Source: Micromussa lordhowensis
Taxonomy: Eukaryota; Cnidaria; Anthozoa; Scleractinia; Lobophylliidae
Direction: 5' to 3'
NCBI GenBank assembly: GCA_964020085.1
Contig: OZ026608.1
Span: 2,179,481 to 2,243,480 of the forward strand
Length of the DNA: 64,000 nt
The notes below the pieces were generated by a model. It was not told the origin of the DNA, made no database searches, and was given only the letters and a program-made list of their open reading frames with translations. The position numbers and the translations under genes are program-made. Shown here piece after piece: positions 37,931-47,740 of this stretch. How positions within the stretch are numbered: position 1 is the first letter of the stretch; every line of letters starts with the position of its first letter.

Positions 37931-38143
37931 AACTGATAACATGATATGACAGCGGAGTTACAAATCTCATTAACAACGTGAACTCTCGTAATTCCTTTAA
38001 CCCTAGATTTGGCAAGCATTGAAGTCTTGTTACTTGAATAAAAAAAGCTTGGCTGTTATAACCTCCAGGCAGTGAATCCGGTCGTTTGGCTCTCCAGTGA
38101 TAGTTTGCTCCGCCTTATTTCGCTGACAACGCTTAGCAACAAA

Positions 38144-39613
38144 ATGAACAACACGACCACGTTTGATCTTGAATGCAATTCCAAGTCAACGTACGTAACA
38201 TGGATTTTACGGCTGGCGTACTCGATTATATTTATCCTTGGAACATTTGGAAACGCAGTTGTCTGCATAGCGATTCTCAAACGCAAAGGAATGCAGAACA
38301 GTTGTAATATGTTCACCTTCAACTTAGCATTCCACGATCTGATCCTAGTCATTGTGTTCGTTCCGACGCAAATAATAGTTTTGGAAAACTGCTATCACTG
38401 GCCCCTTGGAAGCTTCATGTGCTATCTGGTTTACTTAATACTTCCACTCTCGCTCTCCGTGTCCATCGGTACTCTGTTGGCCATCGCTGCAGATAGGTTC
38501 CGAGCGATAGTCTTTCCAGTAAAACCCAAGCTTACCAGGAAGATGGTGATGTTGATTGTCGCAGTCATTTGGGTGGTTTCAGCTCTTACGGCTTTACCTC
38601 TCCTACTTATCCTTGAACATTCCTCGCCAGAACCAGGAGTATGGCTCTGCTGGGAGGCCTGGCCAACGGAGAAGGCAATGGAGATTTACTGGGTGTCAAT
38701 GTTTGTGTTCCAATACCTCTTGCCTCTGTGCATCATAGCAGTCCTTGCGGGAATCACCGCGTATACTTTGAAGAAAAATTCCCTTCCGGTTGGCATGGAG
38801 ACATGCGCGCAAAGCGAAGTGTTCAGGAAAACCATTCGAAAAAGAGCCAAGCAAACAAAGCGGATTACAAACATGCTAATCGCGCTTGTCTTGTTATACG
38901 CCATTTGCATGTTGCCGCAACATGCTGTGTTTACGTTTTGGCTCCGACTCCGTGGCGTGGATAACGACAACTACACTGAGGCAGAATTCGTTCTCATGAT
39001 TATCGCCAACATCTTCCCGATAGCTAACAGTGCACTGAACGCAATTGCATACGGAACATTAAACAAGGAGTTCAAGGCAGTTTTCAACGGTTTGTTTAAA
39101 TGTCTATGCTTCGACGTGACCGCTCGCAAAGAGCTCTTTGGAGGACAAACTGTATCTGGAGCAGAAGTGCCTGACAAGAAGAACGGGAGAGGTCTTCCAC
39201 TGCTTCAGGATGAGGAATGGAAAGACGGGAGCAGAGACATGACACCACCAGTTACGAAGAAGATATACGACTGTTATGGAGAAAACATACGGAAGTCATG
39301 CAACCAAGGAACTGATCTGCCAAACCATGACATTGAAGAATGTCTCTTAGTGACGGGTGGCGAGGAATGCATTAGACTGCAGGAACAGAAACAAGGTGAC
39401 ATACGTAGGTCATGCAACCAAGAAAACAATCTGCCGGACCATGATATTGAAGAGCGTCTGTTAATGAACAATATACGAGCCCCTAACATGGAAGAATGTC
39501 TGTTAGTGGCGGGAGGAGAGGAATGTATTAGAACGCAGGAACAGAAAAGAGGGCGGCCACATGCTATTTCCGAGGGTGACGACAAGGTTCACGAGAAAGA
39601 GACAGTCGTGTAA
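38144..39613 (+). CDS. Class A GPCR with long repetitive C-terminal tail, 489 aa, single exon
   Basis: The ATG at 38144 (MNNTTTF, with a glycosylation site) is the first true ATG of the frame. Seven membrane segments carry GNAVVC in TM1, NLAFHDL in TM2, a Cys before TM3 (FMCYLVY) paired with WLCWEAW in loop 2, and DRFRA at the end of TM3. TM6 has AICMLPQHAVF, and TM7 has NAIAY, so the usual Pro of NPxxY is missing. The cytoplasmic tail is about 150 residues, far longer than in the sister receptors. It holds two copies each of a DIEE(C/R)LL-type motif and an EECLLV-GGEECIR motif. It is a relative of the receptors at 26.6 and 51.4 kb, with unknown ligand. Confidence 0.9.
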   Translation: MNNTTTFDLECNSKSTYVTWILRLAYSIIFILGTFGNAVVCIAILKRKGMQNSCNMFTFNLAFHDLILVIVFVPTQIIVLENCYHWPLGSFMCYLVYLILPLSLSVSIGTLLAIAADRFRAIVFPVKPKLTRKMVMLIVAVIWVVSALTALPLLLILEHSSPEPGVWLCWEAWPTEKAMEIYWVSMFVFQYLLPLCIIAVLAGITAYTLKKNSLPVGMETCAQSEVFRKTIRKRAKQTKRITNMLIALVLLYAICMLPQHAVFTFWLRLRGVDNDNYTEAEFVLMIIANIFPIANSALNAIAYGTLNKEFKAVFNGLFKCLCFDVTARKELFGGQTVSGAEVPDKKNGRGLPLLQDEEWKDGSRDMTPPVTKKIYDCYGENIRKSCNQGTDLPNHDIEECLLVTGGEECIRLQEQKQGDIRRSCNQENNLPDHDIEERLLMNNIRAPNMEECLLVAGGEECIRTQEQKRGRPHAISEGDDKVHEKETVV

Positions 39614-39633
39614 TTAGCAATGACAATAGACAA

Positions 39634-39785
39634 ATTTCGATATATTAAAATTCAGCCTAAAACAATAGACCTCATTACGAGGCTCTGGGGAATAACGACA
39701 GAATTTGTGGGGTTTATTCACCAGAGCCTCGTGCTGAGGTCTATTGTGTTCGGCTGAATTTTTATATATCGAAATTGGTCTATTA
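39634..39785. repeat. Hairpin MITE, TCGATATATTAAAATTCA family, copy 1
   Basis: TTTCGATATATTAAAATTCA at the left is mirrored by TGAATTTTTATATATCGAAA at the right. AGACCTC..GAGGCTCTGGGGAATAA forms the inner stem. Related copies are at 53,217-53,376 and 60,443-60,592. Confidence 0.85.
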
Positions 39786-39989
39786 TTTCCCATATATAAG
39801 CTTTTTTTCAGAAGTAATCCCTCTTAATTTTTTTACAATTATTGACATTATTAACTATTTAATGAAATTAAAATTCGCAGTACATGTATGTTACCCTCTC
39901 AGTGGTAAGCTTGAACCATTATAAGATAATTTGGTTTTATCAACTGGGTTGATAATGTGAATTGTCCACCGTAAAGAGATTCGGAAGCT

Positions 39990-40017
39990 GACGTTTCGAG
40001 CGTTAGCCCTTCGTCGG
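39990..40017 (-). ncRNA. Hammerhead-ribozyme-like motif, copy 1
   Basis: On the minus strand: CCGACGA (box CUGANGA with one change), stem-II arms GGGC and GCUC around UAAC, GAAA, then ACGUC, which gives the very short stem III and cleavable GUC typical of the minimal hammerheads of Penelope elements. The one change in the first box may weaken activity. Confidence 0.55.
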
Positions 40018-40116
40018 AGCGAATCAAGGAATTGTGGGTTGTGTGTGGTTTATATACAGAAATGTGGAGCTACGCTATTGGTTGGTGCCTGGCAACGTGA
40101 AAAACAACAGAATGAA

Positions 40117-41289
40117 TTAGTTGAATGAAAAGCGTTCGTTGATACCGTGAGGATTAAGAGTGCCGATTTGAAAAATAAATCTTTGTTCAAGAGTTTTACG
40201 GCTTTCTGTGCCTCCTTGATGTAGGGAGAGGCCGCAGACTGCCATATGTTGCTTAGAATGATTCGGCATATTAAAGTGTCTAGCAACCGGTTTAGAAGCG
40301 TCTTTATCGTCTTTCTCTACGTCGCGAAGGTGTTCTCGGAAACGGTCGCCTAGTCGTCTACCTGTTTCGCCGATATATAACTTTTTGCAAAGAGTGCAAG
40401 TTATACAGTAGATGACATTGGCTGAGGTACAGGTAAATTGATCTGTGATCTTCATGGATCGCTTGGGTCCAGACAATTTCTCAACGTTGTAAATGAAAGG
40501 ACATGTTTTACATCGCGCGCGTGCGCATTTAAAAGTTCCAGGTTGTTCAGTCGTTTTGAATGCACTTCTAACTAAAAAGTTACCTATGTTTTTGTCGCGT
40601 TTGAATGAAATTAATGGCGGTTGCGAAAAGATTCTACCAGTATCGGGATCATTTTGAAGTAATTTAAAGTTTTTGAGAATGATGGATTTTACTGCGTGAT
40701 TGTGAGGGTGAAATGTGAGGGTGAATGGAATTCTATTATTATTCTCCTTCTGAGACGTTTGTAGTGCTGACTGCCGATCAATTTGTTGGGCACGATGATG
40801 GCCTGCTTGAACAACAGAGGCAGGACATCCACGTTTGTCGAAAAAATTGCACATTTCCTCTGATTTAAAGGAAAAATCAGAGTCCTCACTACAAAGGCGA
40901 CGAAGTCTAAGAAACTGAGAATAAGGAATAGAATTCTTGACGTGTGATGGATGTGAAGATGAATACAACAAATAGCTATGAGAATCTGTGGGTTTGTAGT
41001 GCACACTGGTGCATAAACCGTTGCCTTCGACAGAAACTTTGATATCTAGAAATGTCAAAGAAGTATTGGAAATTTCCCAGGTATACTTAAGAGCCGGATG
41101 AAACGAATTAACAGCAGTTATAAATTGATTGAGTTCCTCTCTGGTAGAGGAAGTGGCGCCGACACAATCGTCAATGTAGCGACGGTATAGCTCAGGTTTA
41201 GGGCCGTTGTATTGATTAAAAAATTCGTGTTCAATGTAGCCTACGAAAAGATTGGCGTAGCTGGGTCCCATTTTGGTGCCCATGGCCAC
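40117..41289 (-). pseudogene. Penelope-like reverse transcriptase C-terminus with GIY-YIG endonuclease (truncated ORF)
   Basis: Open for 390 residues from VAMGTKMGPSYANLFVG. YRRYIDDC is the catalytic motif of the reverse transcriptase. Then comes TSLTFLDIKV, and near residues 310-335 a Cys pair and KKLYIGETGRRLGDR-FREH, the GIY-YIG endonuclease. The N-terminal fingers and the first catalytic Asp are missing: the frame is open to YYKQIN and then runs straight into the inverted terminal copy. It is therefore a 5'-truncated, non-autonomous copy that cannot move by itself. Confidence 0.85.
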
Positions 41290-41591
41290 ACCATTGATTT
41301 GTTTATAATAACTGGTAGCGAATGAAAAACAACTTTAATATGCCGAACTATTCTAAGCAACATATGGCAGTCTGCGGCCTCTCCCTACATCAAGGAGGCA
41401 CAGAAAGCCGTAAAACTCTTGAACAAAGATTTATTTTTCAAATCGGCACTCTTAATCCTCACGGTATCAACGAACGCTTTTCATTCAACTAATTCATTCT
41501 GTTGTTTTTCACGTTGCCAGGCACCAACCAATAGCGTAGCTCCACATTTCTGTATATAAACCACACACAACCCACAATTCCTTGATTCGCT

Positions 41592-41619
41592 CCGACGAAG
41601 GGCTAACCCTCGAAACGTC
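41592..41619 (+). ncRNA. Hammerhead-ribozyme-like motif, copy 2 (damaged stem)
   Basis: Same layout as the motif at 39,990-40,017 but on the + strand. Stem II reads GGGC-UAAC-CCUC, so one closing pair is lost. It belongs to the inverted terminal copy of the Penelope-like element. Confidence 0.45.
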
Positions 41620-41692
41620 AGCTTCCGAATCTCTTTACGGTGGACAATTCACATTATCAACCCAGTTGATAAAACCAAATTATCTTGCAATA

Positions 41693-41729
<37 letters not shown>

Positions 41730-41749
41730 TGCCCCCTTGAACCATTATA

Positions 41750-43278
41750 GTTCATGGTTACTATAAATTATGAGCCCTCGATTACAGTACTGAGCCGAAG
41801 TCAAGAGGAACCATTATCTTGTAGATAAAGTTTATTATTAATAATTCAAAGGGATTGGATCCTATGAAAAGTTACTGTTGGTTGGGTGATTTGTGACGTC
41901 ACAGGCTTGCTCAAGGTAATTTCTAAAATGGGCCAAGAAAAGTGAGCTATCACGAAAAACTAACCATAAGAAATTTGGAACCACTTTCTAAGGTACCTAT
42001 TTCTGTCCTTTAAGGCTATATATGGAAATACAGGTCACGTGACCTCTTTTACGTAGAAACTTCTAAACTGGATATTTTAGTAGGCCATTCAGGACAGATT
42101 CTTGCAGGAGCCATTAGCACAATTAGAAAAATAATAAATTTGACAGTGATTGTATGTCAATCTCGGTGGCCCATTTTCAGTTGTTTTCCAAAAAAAGAAA
42201 ACAATTAATTATAGTCACGTGACTTATTTCATCAGATTTTATTGGTTTTACAATATCAAGGTCGTCGAGATTGATCAAGCTGTCGGTTCTGCAAAGATTA
42301 AACCAAATCCTGGCAGAGTAATTACTGCTTTTCGGATTTTACGCAAATTAAACTTGAGCCGTGCTTGAACATGCTTGAGATTGTTAAACGCAAAGCTTAG
42401 CCTAGAATGAAAATGTTAATACACTGGTAGACAAATTGTCTCGAGCTGAATGGTGACCGATATATTCTTCTTACATACATTATTTATTATAATTATCGAT
42501 TTTAAGGTAAATTGCGAAACGGGTACCTTTTTCGATCAGAAATTTGAGTGAGCCCTTTGGACATTGAATTCGTGGTAAAAATGTGCCATAAAGTTGCGTA
42601 AGTATAAGCGGCTATTTTTATACCGTAAAAACCCGAGTTTTCGAACCCTCTATTTTCGAATCTGACGATTATTGGAAGCAACTGTTTGCTCCCTTGGTAA
42701 AAAAAAGTTATTTAAATTTAACTTGATTTTTTCGAACCCTCCTATTTTTTGAACAATTGTCCTTTCCCCAGGTAGTTTAAAACATTGACATCCTACTGTA
42801 TTTCGATTAGACTGTTACTTACGTTAAAAACTGGTATTATCAGCAGCTGACAGTAGAAGATTAATGGGCGAAGAGAGGAGTTGGAAGGGGGCGTACACAT
42901 GGACCCCTTTTTGCCCCAATTCGGACAGACTGTGGGAGTGACATTTTCGGTTACTTTCATGGAGCCTTTAGTTTCAGGCACAAGCAGGTAATTTCCTCCC
43001 TTAGATTCACCGCTGGCTTGTGGCTCGGTGGTTAGTGACTGGAATAAACCTCATAGTTACGTCACGTAAATCAGGAATTGCCTTCGTTCTACGACAACAA
43101 AATAGAAAGTAAAAAAATACTTATTCCGCCACCCGCCATCTTGGATTGAGTATAGAACAAATTATAACCCGTTTAAAGTAACCCTATTAGTTAAAAATGT
43201 GTAATTATAGTTAAATATATTAATGTTATCACTCTGAATTCTATTAAAATTTAATCCGAAAATGCAAGCCTTGTTTAA
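41750..43278. other. Intergenic region, no gene supported
   Basis: No supported coding region. The segment 42,621-42,800 has TACCGTAAAAACC at one end, the inverse-like CATCCTACTGTA at the other and repeated TTTTTCGAACCCTC text. This suggests an old TA-flanked MITE. Confidence 0.4.
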
Positions 43279-43653
43279 GACGATTTCTAGTCCGTACTGC
43301 GCAGTCTCAGAACACTATTGTTTACAAACATTGTTAGTGCCCACTCCATGGAATGCGAATCGGATCGATGTTATTCGTTACAAGCCATATACCTTATCTT
43401 TGAGGGCTTTCAAGTTCTTTTTCCAACAGCTTCATCAATTTCTACAGCTGCGAAGCTTTTTCATCAAGTGATACGAGAAAGAGCGAAGCATAGAGCTTCG
43501 CCCTCTTGCATCCATAATAGCGGCTGCTTTGAAACTTTGAATTTGCGTCATGTAAGTAGTTGCGAAATGTCTGCATTTTGCGATGTCTTACATGAAACAA
43601 AACAAAAAACGCAAACAAGCTCTCGAGAGTGCGCAGTACGGACTGGAAATCAT
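43279..43653. repeat. Foldback element, CCGTACTGCGCA ends
   Basis: GATTTCTAGTCCGTACTGCG at the left and CGCAGTACGGACTGGAAATC at the right are inverted, and the interior has further inverted segments (GAAGCTTT..AAGCATAGAGCTTC). No supported ORF. Confidence 0.75.
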
Positions 43654-43711
43654 AGGCCAAAATAAATCACAAAATAAAAGTCTGGATAAATACTTGGCTA
43701 TGAGCGAAGAA

Positions 43712-43905
43712 CCTATACACCTTATTCCAAAATGGCCGCCATTTTAGTGTTCTTTTGTTTGCTTGCAAATTAGTCCTCGTTGTCTCGTTTGAGGGAAAAT
43801 ACTCTTTTGAATTTCGAGTTTAAGAACGAGGCAACAAGGGCTAATTTGAAGGCAAACAAAAGACCACTAAACGGTGGCCAGTTTGGAATAAGGTGTATAG
43901 CCACT
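43712..43905. repeat. Foldback element, ATACACCTTATTCCAAA ends
   Basis: ATACACCTTATTCCAAAATGG at the left mirrors CCAGTTTGGAATAAGGTGTA at the right. The inner arms TTTGTTTGC..AAATTAG and CTAATTTGAAGGCAAACAAA also pair. Confidence 0.8.
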
Positions 43906-44611
43906 TTAATAAACCAAAGAAGCAGTGCTAAAAGGAATGAATGTGCTCGCTTGTGCACGAAAGTGAAAGCATTAATAACTTCCTTACTACAAAATGTACA
44001 ACAGCAAACAAATCAAAACCTCAGGCTCATTACCAGCCGCTGTTCTGAGAAAGGAGCCCGTGGTACTCGGGCGAGTGGCGGGTCTCGAACCTATTTAAAG
44101 CCCATAGGCCACGAAATGACCGTAAGAAATTAAACAGAGAGCAAATTAATCCCTTACCGAAGAAAGAAAGGATAAAAAGCTTGACGAAATCCTTCCAGCC
44201 CGATATTCGAGACTAGATCAGTAAAAGCACATGGTATAGAAATAATAGAGGGGTTTACTAATTACTGCAACTAGGCATTACCTCTTGTTTATTGCACTTT
44301 CACACGTGCTACAAAATATTTTTAATAGTGAGAGATAATTTTTTTTTATTACCACGTTAATAATTCCTACTTTACAACTGTGAGGCAAACATGACTCAGG
44401 CAACGATGAAGAGAAAGAGAAGTCAAGCCCAAATGCACATGTTATGTTCACCATGAACACTTTGGCTTTACTGAGCGTCTGCATTCCTACCAACTCTTTC
44501 TCACTCCGTGTAGCCACCATCTCTGACTCAGTCATCTTCAGCTTTAAAAGCTCATACGCTATTGTCAGCATTTCTATGATTTCTGACTCGCGGTCACTTA
44601 TTATCTCCTAT

Positions 44612-47250
44612 TCAGTTATCCCCAGCTTGTAAAAATTTAATAAGTTCCTCAGTTCTCGTCAGCAGGTCTTTGACTTGGTTTTCACTGTTATTTATTCCGT
44701 CCCATTCAGTTATCATAGCCACGCCTTGCGAAGGCTGAACTGTAACTTCCCTCTTTACGTCGTCAAGCAATTGAGAAATCTCTTTGATCAAAAGCAGCCG
44801 AGCTTTCCTCTCCTCAGTTGAAGAGGCAGATGTTGGTTTCGTTCCCAAGATGGTATTTTCCAAGCCGTCTAACACAAACGCCAAACGCATAACAGTGGAG
44901 AAACCCGGCGTGAGCTGAAAAGTAAAGAAAAAGGCTGAAACATTCACTAAAAATTCAGTCCTATAACCGAAGTTCCAAGATCTCGTTCTGCTAACCAATT
45001 GACAAAGTGGAACCTACAAAAGAGGGACACAGCGGAGTCTTCATCAAAGGACTCTGCTAAGCGGACACTTGGGAACCGTCCACACTATGCCAGGGAAATT
45101 TGAAAGCGGCGTTTTCAGAGTTTAATGTTTTCCGTCCACACTTCGCCGGAGGAATTTAAAAACGCAATTTCGATTTGTGTTTGAGGAATCACATGATCAT
45201 CGTGACGTAAGCCTTTTCGAAAATCTCCGTTGTCACACCTAATGCAAACCCGGCGCTTTCAAATTCCTCCGGTTTGAAGAGCGTTTTTCGAAAAACTTCG
45301 TTTTCGTGACGGATTAGTGCGGAAAGTAGGCCTAACCGTAGAAATAAAGCTGCGTTTTCACGTGACCTTATTCATTGTCCCGCGCGCCACACAGGTTACA
45401 TTTGTAACCTCTCATATGCTAGCACGTCTCCTCTGTTAAGCCGACACTTCTGCTCCCGAGGTGTCCACTCACGCTTGCTTAAGTAGTTCAATCCAAGAAG
45501 ATGGCTTCGCCTGTCTCGCGTGTCTCGCGCGTCTCGCGCGTCTCGCGTGTCCACAAACTTGGGTGTGAACGCCTGAAAGACCCTTGAGATAGGGTTTCAA
45601 GATGAGTTGTAGACAATCGGTGATAAGGTTTTTTTTCAGAAGGTCTGTTCGTTACACGAGGGGTTCGATATATTGGAGGCTCCTAAACACAGGGTGCTTG
45701 GCACATTATGACCTTTTATAAAAATAAAATAACAAACGGAGACCAGTATACAGGAAGTTTGGATAAGTATGATATCCTAATTACTTACCAATTGCACAAC
45801 ATCCTTCAAAACCAAGTGTCCACCAAAGGCATTACACAGGAACATCAGCAACAGTCTTCCCAACAAAATGGCTGCCTCCGGGGCACGTAACACAGGGCTT
45901 GTAAACAAAATGTACTGAACGTCTGCAAATTGCAGCCTGGTCTTTGACTTGAGAAGACGTAAAGGATGAAGAACTTCTTTCAGGGCTGCCTATAAATCAT
46001 TAGCCAAGATTTGACGAGCTGAATATGTTAAGTTTACTCTGAGCGCTGCGCATCCGCGTTTCTCAGCCTCGAAAAGAACCTACATTGAAATCGAATTGCA
46101 TCGTTTACATTATGAAAAGTGAAAAGACTTCTGCATACAAGCCAAGTGGCCCATCAGGCCGGAGTTTATCTTCTGTTTCTGTAGCGTGGAGCGACTAGGA
46201 GTATTTCTACTCCCCCCTAGATGGGATGCTAGTCCATCACAGGATTATTCCCCAGCGTTTAAAAAAATTCCGGTACCCAGTTATACACCTGGGTAGAGAG
46301 AGGCACTGTGTCTTGCCCAAGAACACAACACCATGTACCAGGGCTCGAACCCGGAGCGCTCGATGTAGAGTCGAGACATCGGCAACATAACAGTAACTGC
46401 ATTTCTCTGACATTTTCCTAAATTATTTTATACATACTACTCAGCCAGGAAGTAAATATAATAAATTTTGTACCCATCAACACAGTCAGGCTGTTCATTA
46501 AAGACGTCCACATTTTGATGTGTCCTTTGCGAACGAATTAGCTGGGTTCCGCTGCAGCTATCAATCAGGCCCTAGTGAACTAGGTAGTGCCCAGTCCCAC
46601 AGGAGTTTTCATTTACAAATGTCTTACCTTTAAGAGGACATGTTTTTCTGACAATGGAGGAACATGAATCCAGCACAACATATTGATACATCCATCCAGC
46701 ACCTACCCCAAAAAATCAAGAGTGTATCATTTTCTCTTATGTGACAAATGAATAAGCCTAAAGTGAATACTAGTCATGAAACGCTTTCGAGTGTATATAC
46801 CAAAAAAGGCTCGTGTGTATACCGAGAGAAAATACAAGTGACTCGTGCGATATTCCATGGCATACCACAAGAGAGCGTTGCATAAATGTTTTATAGCATG
46901 CCATAGAAAATACATTGGCCAACACCATCAATGCACAATATGCGTGGAGCACGACGGGAAGGTTGGATGTAATACCGCCGAATATACGACGGCATTCCTG
47001 TATTCTGATTGGCTGTATTTTCTATGGCATGATATGAAGCATTAGATACATTCGAAAAACGGCGGAAATTTGAGAACACGAGAAAAACTTACAACACTGC
47101 ACAACTGCAGGCGAGTGTTTTCTTTACCTTCTTTATGTTTGTCTGTTTGAACGTTTTACCTCTTCTCTGCAGCTTGAAAGCGACAATCTAAGAACTTCAC
47201 ATTCCCACGAGGGAAAACAACAAAGCGTCTTCCATACGGCGAACAGTTCA
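44612..47250 (-). CDS. Unrecognised multi-exon gene, 3' five exons (helical, Leu-rich)
   Basis: Exons in transcription order: 47250-47160, 46702-46628, 46079-46038, 45989-45789 and 44914-44612 (TGA). Each has a proper acceptor and donor, and phases agree (one carried base, then all phase 0), giving about 236 residues. The 42-base exon codes for only 14 residues. The protein is Leu-rich and looks alpha-helical (LLLMFLCNAFGGHLVLKDVV), ending in a charged coiled-coil-like tail (LLTRTEELIKFL). I do not recognise it; an armadillo or HEAT-repeat protein would fit, and a meiosis-type factor was considered without proof. The 5' end was not found. MITEs at 45.07-45.37 and 47.39-47.74 kb lie in or next to the gene. 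Confidence 0.55.
45067..45370. repeat. MITE, AAATTCCTCCGG-type, copy 1
   Basis: Repeated CGGAGGAATTTAAAAACGC and TTTCAAATTCCTCCGGTTTG segments in both orientations, with GTCCACACT near one end. An inverted relative is at 47,385-47,740. It lies in the last intron of the minus-strand gene. Confidence 0.7.
45512..45550. repeat. (GTCTCGCG)n microsatellite
   Basis: Four to five 8- to 10-base units of GTCTCGCG with small changes. Confidence 0.8.
46148..46385 (-). repeat. tRNA-derived SINE, copy 2
   Basis: On the minus strand it has a B-box GGGTTCGAGCCC, then TTCTTGGGCAAGACACAG, ACCCAGGTGTATAACTGGGT and a CATCCCATC-like part shared with 23,515-23,790. Confidence 0.65.
46880..47045. repeat. Foldback repeat, CATGCCATAGAAAATAC ends
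   Basis: GCATGCCATAGAAAATACA at the left and TGTATTTTCTATGGCATGA at the right are inverted, with further pairing inside (ATACCGCCG / CGACGGCAT). Confidence 0.7.
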
Positions 47251-47384
47251 CTTTGAAAAAGAAACCAAAAACAACCATAAACAAGTGATGTCAAAAAGAC
47301 TACTGATTACAGCTCAGGTCCATGAAATTGGAAAGAAACCGCGCTTAAACCCGTTCTCCGTTGTTCATAAAATTACATGTTAGG

Positions 47385-47740
47385 TCCTGTCCACATTACT
47401 ACGCCGGTGAAATTTGAAAACGCAGCATTATTCCTACGGTTAGGCCAGCGTCCACTGAAAACGGAGCTTTTTGAAAACGCTCTTCAAACCGGAGGAATTT
47501 GAAAACGCCGGCTGTGCGCTTTAGCGTGGAAAGAAAACGATGGTAACACGATAATCATGTGATTTCCTATATCTCTGACCGAGTTTTCCTCAACCACAAA
47601 TCCAAAATGGCCGTGGTGATTGTTGCGTTTTCAAATTTCTCTATCGTAGTGTGGAAGAAAAACATTTGACGCGTTTTCAGAGCGAAAAAGCCGTTTTAAA
47701 ATTTCTCCGGCATAGAAGAAACCGAAAACGTGTAAAACCA
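47385..47740. repeat. MITE, AAATTCCTCCGG-type, copy 2
   Basis: GTCCACATTACTACGCCGG opens the element. ACCGGAGGAATTTGAAAACG and repeated GAAAACGC units follow, and AAATTTCTCCGGC closes it. Related to 45,067-45,370. Confidence 0.7.

Larger units (their letters stand above)
39924..41735 (-). mobile_element. 5'-truncated Penelope-like element with inverted terminal copies
   Basis: The element is flanked by a 14-base direct repeat CTTGAACCATTATA (39,910-39,923 and 41,736-41,749). Its left end, 39,924-40,283, recurs in inverse orientation at 41,331-41,692; both include the end of the ORF, a shared untranslated part and hammerhead-like motifs. The ORF lies between. Inverted terminal copies and a long, variable target duplication are known features of Penelope-like elements. 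1,812 bp in all. Confidence 0.85.

Noticed and set aside
38072..38143. N-terminal extension of the second receptor
   Set aside because: The frame is open but starts with GTG; the ATG at 38,144 gives a normal receptor N-terminus.
43318..44133. Two ORFs of about 115 residues near 43.3-44.1 kb
   Set aside because: Both fall across foldback elements and read through their inverted arms.
44612..47250. Naming the unknown minus-strand gene as a meiosis factor
   Set aside because: Only a general helical, Leu-rich character supports it; no motif could be checked.
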